Source: Fibrobacterota bacterium (GTDB lineage Bacteria; Fibrobacterota; Fibrobacteria; UBA5070). Taken from it: DNA of 34,230 bases. Below the pieces are notes generated by a model. The model was not told the origin of the DNA. It made no database searches and saw only the letters and a program-made list of their open reading frames with translations. This document shows, piece by piece, positions 27,801-34,230 of the stretch. The translations under genes were made by a program, and so were the position numbers. Position 1 is the first letter of the stretch. The number at the start of each line of letters is the position of its first letter. The stretch spans positions 1 through 34,230 of the forward strand of contig JAKPQQ010000213.1 in the NCBI GenBank assembly GCA_029557215.1, in the 5' to 3' direction.

Positions 27801-28431
27801 CGGCAAACTCAAGAACCTGGGGCCCCTCAACCCCCAGGCGCTGGAAGAATACGAGCAGGAAAAGGCTCGCCTGGACGAGGTCCAGAAGCAGTGCGACGAC
27901 CTGGAAAAGGCCAAGAACAGCCTGGAACGCGCCATCAAGCGTTTGGACAAGATGGCTCGCGAGCGGTTCGTTGCCACCTTCGAGCAGGTGCGCGTGAACT
28001 TCCAGAACGTGTTCAGCACGCTCTTCGGCGGCGGCGAAGGCAAGCTGGAACTGGACCCCGACGCCGACCCGCTGGAGGCGCGCATCGACATCCACGCGCG
28101 CCCCACCGGCAAGAAGATGCAAGCCATCTCGCTCCTGTCCGGCGGTGAACGCGCCCTCACGGCCACGGCGCTGCTGTTCGCGCTGTACCTGATCCGGCCT
28201 TCGCCCTACTGCATCATGGACGAAGTCGACGCGCCGCTGGACGATGCCAACATCGGGCGGTTCGTGGACCTGCTGCGCAAGTTCGCGCACCAGACCCAGT
28301 TCATCGTGGTCACCCACAACAAGCGCACCATGGGCGCTTCCGACATGCTCTACGGCGTGACGCAGGAGATCAAGGGCATCTCGCAGCTGGCCTCGGTGCA
28401 GCTCGACGAGGCCGTGAAGCTCGCCGACTGA
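24868..28431 (+). CDS. smc: Chromosome segregation/condensin ATPase SMC
   Basis: Structural-maintenance-of-chromosomes ATPase that extrudes and organises DNA loops, normally with ScpA and ScpB (not in this window). The 1187-residue length is typical. Head N: [17 protein letters not shown] and Walker A [20 protein letters not shown]; two Glu/Arg/Ala-rich coiled coils (about 165-510 and 670-1020); hinge about 515-670 ([11 protein letters not shown] to [14 protein letters not shown]); head C: signature [11 protein letters not shown], Walker B [16 protein letters not shown] and the D-loop. ATG 24868 has AGGA only 3 nt upstream, a short spacing. It begins 76 nt after the RND gene; TTGACG at 24827-24832 could be a -35 box but its -10 is poor. 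The stop lies 8 nt before the next gene. Confidence 0.97.
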   Translation: [1187 protein letters not shown]

Positions 28432-28439
28432 GGTCGGCG

Positions 28440-31385
28440 GTGCGCCTTGTCCGCATCCTGCCCGTCTGCTGGCTCGCCCTCGCGGGCCCCGGCAGGACCG
28501 AGACGGATTCCGTCGAAGCGTCTTTCGCGGACACGGCGACGCGCGGGATCCCGCTGCGCTGGCTTCCCATGGAGGTGCGGCGCTACCGGCTGGAGGATCT
28601 CGATTCGGCGGCCACCGCGCCCCAGTCTCCCGCGACGGCGGCATCGACGGCGAAGGACGGCTCGAAGCTCAAGGTGGGCGGATCCAAGACCGTGAAGGTG
28701 GGCGTGGGCGGCGACGGCGGGGTCGCGCTGGACCAGACGCTGTTCCTGACCGCCGAAGGCGAACTGTCGCCGGGCGTGCGCATGAAGGCGAGGCTGTCCG
28801 ACGGCGAAATGCCGCTTTCGCCGCAAGGATCGAGCGCGGCGCTGCGCGAAGTGGACCAGATCTTCCTGGAGGTGGAATCCGACCGATGGCGGTTGCGGTT
28901 GGGCGACCAGGATTGGACGCTCCCGGGCGGGATCGCACCGGGCGCCGAGCGGAAGCTGCGCGGGATCTCGGCCGGCTGGACGACCCCCGTGGCATCGGCG
29001 ACGGGAACCCTGGGCGGACCGCAGGCCAAATGGAAGCGCGTGACGATTCCCGGCGTGGAAGGCCGCCAGGAAGGCTACGTGCTGGCCTCGTGGCAGGGCG
29101 GGCTCCACGGCGTGGTGGTGCCGGGCAGCGAACGGGTGCGCGTCAACGGCGAGAACATGGTGCGGGGGGCCGACGCCGACTACACGGTGCGCTATTCCGA
29201 CGGCCTTCTGGACTTCACGACGCGTCGACGGATTTCGTCCGGCGACGTGGTGGAGGTGGAGTTCCAATCGGCCGAACTGGACTACGAACGGACCTTCGCC
29301 GCCGGACGCGCCGAAGGACGCGCCGGAGGCCTGCGCTGGGAGGCCTGGGGAGCCCGCGAGTCCGACGACGCGGCGTCTCCGCTGGCCTTCGCGCAGGACA
29401 CCGCCACGCGCCGGATCCTGGAGTCGGCGGGTGCCGACACCGAGGCGGCCAGGACCGGAGACGGACAGATCCTGCCCATCCCTGTCCAGACCGGCGAAGC
29501 GGGCCTTCGCCTGCGCCTGGGGGATTCCGGCAACTGGATCGCCGCCGACATGCGCGCATCCGAACACGACGCCAACGTCCTGTCCGGGATCGATTCCCGC
29601 CGCGTGGGCCTGTTCGGGACCGGCGCGGCGCGGATCGGCGCGGGTCGGTACCTGGACCAGGGCGGCATCGGGAGGTTCTCCCTCGGCTTGTTCGGGCAGC
29701 GGATCGGATCCGATTTCCTGGGGATTTCGGCCACCGACAGTTCGGCGCAGGCAAACGACGGAATCTGGGCACCGGCTCCCGGCGGATCGCGCACGGCCGG
29801 CCAGGTCGGCGCCATCTGGCAGGCGCGCTCCGATCTGGCCTTGAAGCTGGACGCCGGAGGCCGAGACGACGCCAACGGATGGTCCAGCCGGACCGCGGGC
29901 ACCCTGGGACTCGATCGCGGGACCGACAAGCGGATCCTGGCCGGGTTCGACTGGAACCGTCTGGACGACGGGTTGCCGCCCCTGGACAAGGTGCGCCTGA
30001 CAGGCGAACTCGCCTGGCCCGTGGGGCGTTTTTCCCCTTCGGTTTCGATCGAAGGGGAATCGCGGGACAGGCGATCGGGGCGCGCAGGCGGGGTGGAACA
30101 CATCAAGACCGGCGCCGCCGCGAAATGGCGCGCCCCTGCCGCCGACCTGGAGATCCAGACGGGTGCCGATTTCCGTCGCGACGCGGTCGGCACGCTGCGG
30201 GCGTTCGACCAGGCCAACGACACCGCGCGATCCGTCGGCGCGAAATCGTCGATCCGCTGGACGCCGCGCAAGGGCGACCTGGACCTGGCCTTCGACTGGA
30301 AGCGCCTGCGCTCGCGCGAGCTTCCCGATCTCCCGTGGATCGAATCGTCGAGCTGGCTGGGCAGCGCCACGGCGGGGATCTGGCCGGTCAAGGGTCTGCG
30401 CGGGCAGGGTCGCTGGAAACTGTCGTCGTCGTCCTACCAACCCGAGATCGCCCGCTACGACACCGTCCCCGCGGGCACCGGCACCTGGCGCTACGACACG
30501 CTCCTGCGGATCGTGGTTCCCTCCGACGAAGGCGACCTGCGGCTTGCCGGGATGCGACTGGACACCTCCCGCGCGGCGGTCCTGGCCTCGCAGCGAGAGC
30601 TTTCGGTGGAAGCCGAATTCGAGCCGGGAAAGGCCGTCGCGGGGCTCGGCGGATTCTTCGCCGACATCGGGTTGCGAGGGCACGCCGAATGGAACGAAAC
30701 CGACAGCTCCCCCGCCATCCGGATCTGGCCCCATTTCTCCGACGACGAACTCGCGCGCGCCATCGACGGTCGGTCGGAACTCTCGGTGGGAACCTGGTGG
30801 ACCCGCGGAGCGCACCGGCTGGAATTCGATTGGACACGGATGCTGTCGGTGCAGGCGTCTCCCATCCTGGCCAGGCTGCGCGACATCTCCGAACGGGCCC
30901 GCTGGGCCTCGAGCGCCAAATCGGGGCATCGCCTGGACATCGCCGTGGAACACGGCGATCTGCGCGACGCCCAAAGCGACCGCCTGCGCCTGGAATCGCA
31001 CTGGTCCACCGATCCGTCGGTGGGGATCCGCCTGGCCAAACGCGTGGAACTGCGCCCGGGTTGGTACTCCAAATGGGGCGAAGGTTCGGAAGGCAAGCAG
31101 GCCTTCGAGGCGACCTTGCAGGCACCCTACGCGAACCTGCGCGCCGACCTCCCTCGCGGACTGGCCTTGCGATCCGAGGTCCGCCGGGTGCAGGCCAGGG
31201 TCGACGCCCTCGCGGGATCGCGCCTGTCGGACGGCTACCCCGAAGGCGCCACCTGGAGGACATCGGCATCCCTGGACTGGTCGTGGAAGGACCACGTGCA
31301 GGCCAAGGCGGAATGGGTGGCCCGCAAGGAACCCGACCGCGCCTGGTTCCAGAAATTGACCTGCGAGGCCAAGGCGATCTTCTGA
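28440..31385 (+). CDS. Large predicted outer-membrane beta-barrel protein, uncharacterised family
   Basis: 981 residues from GTG 28440, with GAGG at 28430-28433 (6-nt spacing, inside the smc stop). An N-terminal signal sequence (LVRILPVCWLALAGP) is followed by an Ala/Ser-rich stretch. Residues about 80-280 contain motifs that I recall from large uncharacterised surface proteins of Bacteroidota, Gemmatimonadota and relatives: ALDQTLFLTAEGELSPGVRMKARLSD, RLRLGDQDWTLPGG, and GSERVRVNGENMVRGADADYTVRYSDGLLDFTTRRRISSGDVVEVEFQ. The remaining 700 residues are alternating short beta-like stretches with aromatic girdle residues (Trp/Tyr), as in a large barrel. No known enzymatic motif was found. Spacing suggests cotranscription with smc. 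Outer-membrane location is a prediction; the C-terminal residue is Phe (KAIF), consistent with BAM recognition. Confidence 0.65.
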   Translation: MRLVRILPVCWLALAGPGRTETDSVEASFADTATRGIPLRWLPMEVRRYRLEDLDSAATAPQSPATAASTAKDGSKLKVGGSKTVKVGVGGDGGVALDQTLFLTAEGELSPGVRMKARLSDGEMPLSPQGSSAALREVDQIFLEVESDRWRLRLGDQDWTLPGGIAPGAERKLRGISAGWTTPVASATGTLGGPQAKWKRVTIPGVEGRQEGYVLASWQGGLHGVVVPGSERVRVNGENMVRGADADYTVRYSDGLLDFTTRRRISSGDVVEVEFQSAELDYERTFAAGRAEGRAGGLRWEAWGARESDDAASPLAFAQDTATRRILESAGADTEAARTGDGQILPIPVQTGEAGLRLRLGDSGNWIAADMRASEHDANVLSGIDSRRVGLFGTGAARIGAGRYLDQGGIGRFSLGLFGQRIGSDFLGISATDSSAQANDGIWAPAPGGSRTAGQVGAIWQARSDLALKLDAGGRDDANGWSSRTAGTLGLDRGTDKRILAGFDWNRLDDGLPPLDKVRLTGELAWPVGRFSPSVSIEGESRDRRSGRAGGVEHIKTGAAAKWRAPAADLEIQTGADFRRDAVGTLRAFDQANDTARSVGAKSSIRWTPRKGDLDLAFDWKRLRSRELPDLPWIESSSWLGSATAGIWPVKGLRGQGRWKLSSSSYQPEIARYDTVPAGTGTWRYDTLLRIVVPSDEGDLRLAGMRLDTSRAAVLASQRELSVEAEFEPGKAVAGLGGFFADIGLRGHAEWNETDSSPAIRIWPHFSDDELARAIDGRSELSVGTWWTRGAHRLEFDWTRMLSVQASPILARLRDISERARWASSAKSGHRLDIAVEHGDLRDAQSDRLRLESHWSTDPSVGIRLAKRVELRPGWYSKWGEGSEGKQAFEATLQAPYANLRADLPRGLALRSEVRRVQARVDALAGSRLSDGYPEGATWRTSASLDWSWKDHVQAKAEWVARKEPDRAWFQKLTCEAKAIF
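28502..28514. repeat. Palindromic word GACGGATTCCGTC
   Basis: Full 13-nt copy near the start of the outer-membrane protein gene, read T-D-S-V. Confidence 0.6.
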
Positions 31386-31415
31386 ACCGCGTCGCCGGAT
31401 CGACCGCGACGACCA

Positions 31416-31452
31416 TCTCTCCCCCTTTCCCGGATATCCGGGGCCGGGGAGA
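31416..31452 (+). other. Hairpin downstream of the outer-membrane protein gene
   Basis: A perfect 14-nt palindrome CCCGGATATCCGGG (31429-31442) is nested between CTCCCC and GGGGAG, forming a GC-rich stem without a following T-run. It may mark the 3' end of the smc operon transcript or act in the leader of the next gene. Confidence 0.35.
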
Positions 31453-31548
31453 CCATTCACGCTTCCCCGTTCCCACCAACGATTCCCGCCACGCCCCCCA
31501 TCGAGCCAAGGCGAGATGGAGCCGCTCCAATTACATTTGGGGCCGCTT

Positions 31549-33180
31549 ATGATCATCATCAACGAACTATCCATGCAGTTCGGCGATCGGGTCCTGTACT
31601 CGAACGTCAACCTCAAGCTCAAGCCCGGCAACCGCTACGGTCTCATCGGCGGCAACGGTTCCGGCAAGACCACCCTGATCAAGATCCTGCAGGGCGAAGA
31701 AACCCAGACCGACGGCTCGATCGAATTCGACCCGGGCCTCACGCGCGGCTACCTGCGCCAGGACCACAACGCCTTCGACGGATTCACCATCATGGAGACC
31801 GTGCTCCAGGGCCATGCCAGATTCTGGGAGGTCATGAAAAAGCGCGAGGAGCTCTACGCCAAGGCGGAAATGACCGAAGAGGAAGGCCATCTGGTGGCCG
31901 ACCTGGAGATGGAATTCGCGGATCTGGACGGCTACATGGCCGAAGCCCGCGCGGGCGAGCTGCTGGAAGGCCTGGGCATCCCCACCGAACAGCACAACGA
32001 TCCGCTCACGAGCCTGGTCGGCGGCTGGAAGCTTCGCGTGCTCCTGGCGCAGGTGCTGTTCGCCCGCCCCGACATCCTCATGCTGGACGAACCCACCAAC
32101 CATCTGGACATCCACACGATCTCGTGGCTGGAGAAGATCCTCAAGCAGTACGAAGGCCTGGTGGTGGTGATCTCGCACGACCGACACTTCCTGGACAACG
32201 TGTGCACGCACATCCTGGACGTGGACTACAAGGAGATCAACCAGTTCACCGGCAACTACAGCCAGTGGGAAACCGCCGTGCGCCAGGCGCGCGAACGCGC
32301 CCAGGCCCACAACGACCGCATGCAGAAGAAGAAGGAAGAACTGCAGGACTTCGTGGCCCGGTTTTCGGCCAACGCGTCCAAGGCCTCGCAGGCCAGTTCG
32401 CGCCAGAAGCAGCTGGAAAAGATCAAGGAAGACATGGTCGAACTGCGCCCCACCTCGCGCGTGGCTCCCCGGCCGGTCCTCAAGATCGAGAAGCCCTGCG
32501 GCCGCCAGGTGGTGGGTCTCAAGGACCTCACCATGGGATTCGAGGCCGACAAGATCCTCTATTCCAAGCTCAACATCGACATCGTCAACGGCGAGAAGGT
32601 GGCGATCATCGGCGTGAACGGCGTGGGCAAGACCACCCTGCTCAAGCTGCTCATGGGCCAGCTCGAACCGCTTTCGGGTTCCATCACCTGGGGGCAGGCG
32701 GCGATCAAGTCGTACTTCCCGCAGGATCCGTTCGAACTGCTGGATCCCGAAATGTCGGCGTTCGACTGGCTCTACCAGTTCCGCCCCACCTGGGGCCAGC
32801 AGGAAATCCGCGCGCTGCTCGGGCGCATGCTGTTTTCCGGCGACGCGCAGATGAAGCTGACCAAGGTGCTGTCGGGCGGCGAAAAGGCCCGATTGCTGTT
32901 CGCCATGCTCATGGCCCAGCAGCCCAACACGATCATTCTGGACGAACCCACCAACCACCTGGATCTGGAAGCGATCGAAGCGCTCAACGACGAACTGAAG
33001 GACTACGAAGGATCGCTCGTCTTCGTGTCGCACGACCGCACCTTCGTGAGTTCGCTGGCCACCCGGATCATCGAGATCATCGACGGACAGGTGATCGACT
33101 ACCAGGGACCGTACGAAGACTACGTGGGTGGCCCCCGCGACGAAATGATCGCCCGTCTGAAAGGCCGCGCCAAGAAGTGA
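31549..33180 (+). CDS. ybiT: ABC-F family ATPase, YbiT type
   Basis: Cytoplasmic duplicated ABC ATPase without membrane domain; ABC-F proteins act on the ribosome E-site region to rescue or tune translation. ATG 31549 was chosen because the product then starts MIIINELSMQFGDRVLYSNV, aligning with known YbiT N-termini; a longer start at 31516 is possible. The 543 residues contain Walker A IGGNGSGKTT, the degenerate first signature LVGGWKLRVLLAQ typical of this subfamily, Walker B ILMLDEPTNHLD, the inter-domain linker with ARERAQAHNDRMQKKKEELQDF and ARFSANASKASQ, second Walker A GVNGVGKTT, signature LSGGEKARLLF, and TIILDEPTNHLD with the H-loop FVSHDRTFVSSLATRI. Both sites look competent. No antibiotic-resistance-type extended linker is present, so a housekeeping role is likely. 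Confidence 0.93.
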   Translation: MIIINELSMQFGDRVLYSNVNLKLKPGNRYGLIGGNGSGKTTLIKILQGEETQTDGSIEFDPGLTRGYLRQDHNAFDGFTIMETVLQGHARFWEVMKKREELYAKAEMTEEEGHLVADLEMEFADLDGYMAEARAGELLEGLGIPTEQHNDPLTSLVGGWKLRVLLAQVLFARPDILMLDEPTNHLDIHTISWLEKILKQYEGLVVVISHDRHFLDNVCTHILDVDYKEINQFTGNYSQWETAVRQARERAQAHNDRMQKKKEELQDFVARFSANASKASQASSRQKQLEKIKEDMVELRPTSRVAPRPVLKIEKPCGRQVVGLKDLTMGFEADKILYSKLNIDIVNGEKVAIIGVNGVGKTTLLKLLMGQLEPLSGSITWGQAAIKSYFPQDPFELLDPEMSAFDWLYQFRPTWGQQEIRALLGRMLFSGDAQMKLTKVLSGGEKARLLFAMLMAQQPNTIILDEPTNHLDLEAIEALNDELKDYEGSLVFVSHDRTFVSSLATRIIEIIDGQVIDYQGPYEDYVGGPRDEMIARLKGRAKK

Positions 33181-33190
33181 CACCCACCGG

Positions 33191-33208
33191 TGCCGGAACC
33201 CTCCGGCA
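33191..33208 (+). other. Small hairpin after ybiT
   Basis: TGCCGGA and TCCGGCA arms (7 bp) with an ACCC loop, 10 nt after the stop and directly ahead of the main terminator. Confidence 0.5.
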
Positions 33209-33221
33209 TCGATCGAACTCG

Positions 33222-33264
33222 AAACGAAAGAGGCATCCGGGATCCCGGATGCCTTTCGTTTTCC
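33222..33264. terminator. Bidirectional Rho-independent terminator
   Basis: A perfect 22-nt palindrome at 33232-33253 is extended by complementary A-rich and T-rich flanks (GAAACGAAAGA on the left, TTTCGTTTTC on the right). A T-rich tract therefore follows the stem on both strands. It can end ybiT transcripts from the left and those of the convergent surface-protein gene from the right. Confidence 0.9.
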
Positions 33265-33288
33265 CTGCCCCCGCTGGAGCCGGTCAGA

Positions 33289-34230
33289 TCACCAGTTGTT
33301 TTCCAGCCGAAGCTTGACGCCCACGTTCACGAGCTTGTTGTAGACGTAATGGCCGCTCTTGCCTCTGGCTCTTTCGTGTTCCACCGGCTTGCGGGTGGCC
33401 AGCAACCGGATCGGGTAGATCCCCGAACTGACCAATCGTCCGTCCTGGCGCTGTCCCTTCCAGAGCACGCCCACGTCGGTCATGCCGATCGGGCTCTTGG
33501 GAAGCCGATCGAGCATTTCCTGGGTAATCTCACGTTCGATCTGGCCCACGAAGGTTCCGATGTTGTCGTAGATGTACACGGTGATGTTGGTCGGGACGTT
33601 GGTCTGGATGAAGATCACGGTCCCGTTCTCCATCTTGCCGGTCACCCGCGGAGTGTACGAACTGGTTCCGGGGATCCAGGTTCCGCTACCCTGCGAGCTG
33701 GTCTGCCACACACCTTCGCCATCGGGAGTCGAGGGCCGCGCGACGAGCTCGAACTGTGGACCATCGATCTTGTCGCCCGCCTTGTGGGTGATGTCGGTCA
33801 CGATCGGATTGGTCACCTCGAGACTCGGCGGGAACACGCGCTCGTTGGCCAGGACTTCCGTCCACTTGGCACGGGAACCAGGCTTGTTGCCAGCCTTGTC
33901 CTGGACGCCCTCCCACGAGAATCGCACGCTGTCCCCGGATGCCGGATTGGAGTAATCCAGCGGGAAGGGCTTGAGCATGATCGTGAGCGTGCCCTTGGCG
34001 CTGTCGTACACGATCTTGTACCTGGGATCGGCGAAGATCGGAAGACCTGAATCCGACGTGCTGTCGCTGGAGCGGTACCGGATCACCGGCTTGGATGGAT
34101 CGATCTTGATCCATTCGGACACCTTGACGACCATGGTGTCCACACCCGATGTGTCGCTGGTGTAGTAGATGTCGGCCCTGGAGATCACCGGTTCGGCTTC
34201 GTCGGCGATATTGAACTTGCCACCCTTGTA
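33289..34230 (-). CDS. Surface protein C-terminus with FlgD-like Ig domain, 5' truncated by window
   Basis: The frame is open through the right edge (YKGGKFNIADEAEPVISRADIYYTSD are the first visible residues, joined across an internal GTG), so the start lies outside; 313 residues are visible. The N-terminal visible part is a beta-rich module ending in a WEGVQDKAGNKPG-like Ig/cadherin-type segment. A second module near the C-terminus has TNITVYIYDNIGTFVGQIER and GVLWKGQRQDGRLVSSGIYPIRLLA, the pattern of FlgD Ig-like domains (VxIYDxxG...WxGxxxDGxxVxSGxY). Such domains cap many large secreted proteins in the FCB group. The protein ends LRLENNW, without a clear T9SS tail. Function unknown; most likely part of a large exported or cell-surface protein. 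Confidence 0.7.
   Translation of the reverse strand, partial: YKGGKFNIADEAEPVISRADIYYTSDTSGVDTMVVKVSEWIKIDPSKPVIRYRSSDSTSDSGLPIFADPRYKIVYDSAKGTLTIMLKPFPLDYSNPASGDSVRFSWEGVQDKAGNKPGSRAKWTEVLANERVFPPSLEVTNPIVTDITHKAGDKIDGPQFELVARPSTPDGEGVWQTSSQGSGTWIPGTSSYTPRVTGKMENGTVIFIQTNVPTNITVYIYDNIGTFVGQIEREITQEMLDRLPKSPIGMTDVGVLWKGQRQDGRLVSSGIYPIRLLATRKPVEHERARGKSGHYVYNKLVNVGVKLRLENNW

Noticed and set aside
24754..28644. A minus-strand open frame of 1296 codons opposite smc
   Set aside because: It mirrors the SMC coding frame; GC-rich codon use leaves few stops on the opposite strand. The composition is biased and no domain is recognisable, while smc has every expected motif.

Overview
The window is a GC-rich (by eye about 65%), gene-dense piece of a Gram-negative (diderm) chromosome. 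Outer-membrane lipoprotein signals, TolC/HlyD and RND envelope systems, a large predicted outer-membrane barrel protein, and a CotH protein with a C-terminus that looks like a type IX secretion tail suggest the FCB group, possibly an environmental Fibrobacterota lineage. That placement is inference: no rRNA or other phylogenetic marker beyond rpsO, pnp, smc and ribF is present. No tRNA, rRNA, insertion sequence, CRISPR array or prophage was seen.

Layout. (1) 1-817: 3' part of a sulfatase-modifying-factor (FGE-like) domain protein. (2) 818-1168: non-coding leader with several RNA hairpins. (3) 1169-7552, plus strand: tightly packed operon of CotH-type kinase lipoprotein, DUF4956 membrane protein, HlyD-like adaptor, TolC-like outer-membrane protein, VTC-type polyphosphate polymerase and phytase-like lipoprotein. 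Gaps are 1-3 nt or the genes overlap. (4) 7588-12870, minus strand: quinol nitric oxide reductase, Ric/YtfE iron-sulfur repair protein and YwiC-like membrane protein, joined by ATGA overlaps, then a second, secreted CotH protein behind a spacer holding a 9-nt homopolymer. (5) 13050-20525, minus strand: housekeeping cluster ribF-rpsO-pnp, then a SWIM/SNF2 helicase with its own terminator. (6) 20648-24791, plus: RND efflux adaptor and pump. (7) 24868-31385, plus: smc and a coupled outer-membrane protein gene. (8) 31549-33180, plus: ybiT-type ABC-F ATPase and a strong bidirectional terminator. (9) 33289-34230, minus: 3' end of a surface protein with a FlgD-like Ig domain.

The most unusual unit is region 3. 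It combines a soluble VTC catalytic domain, a small multi-spanning membrane protein in the position where a pump would be expected, a periplasmic adaptor, an outer-membrane channel, a secreted kinase and a phytase-like lipoprotein. A plausible reading is a trans-envelope machine that makes and exports polyphosphate or another phosphorylated product. Region 4 is a nitric-oxide defence operon. A palindromic word, ACGGAWTCCGT, recurs seven times across unrelated genes, far above chance expectation for this composition.
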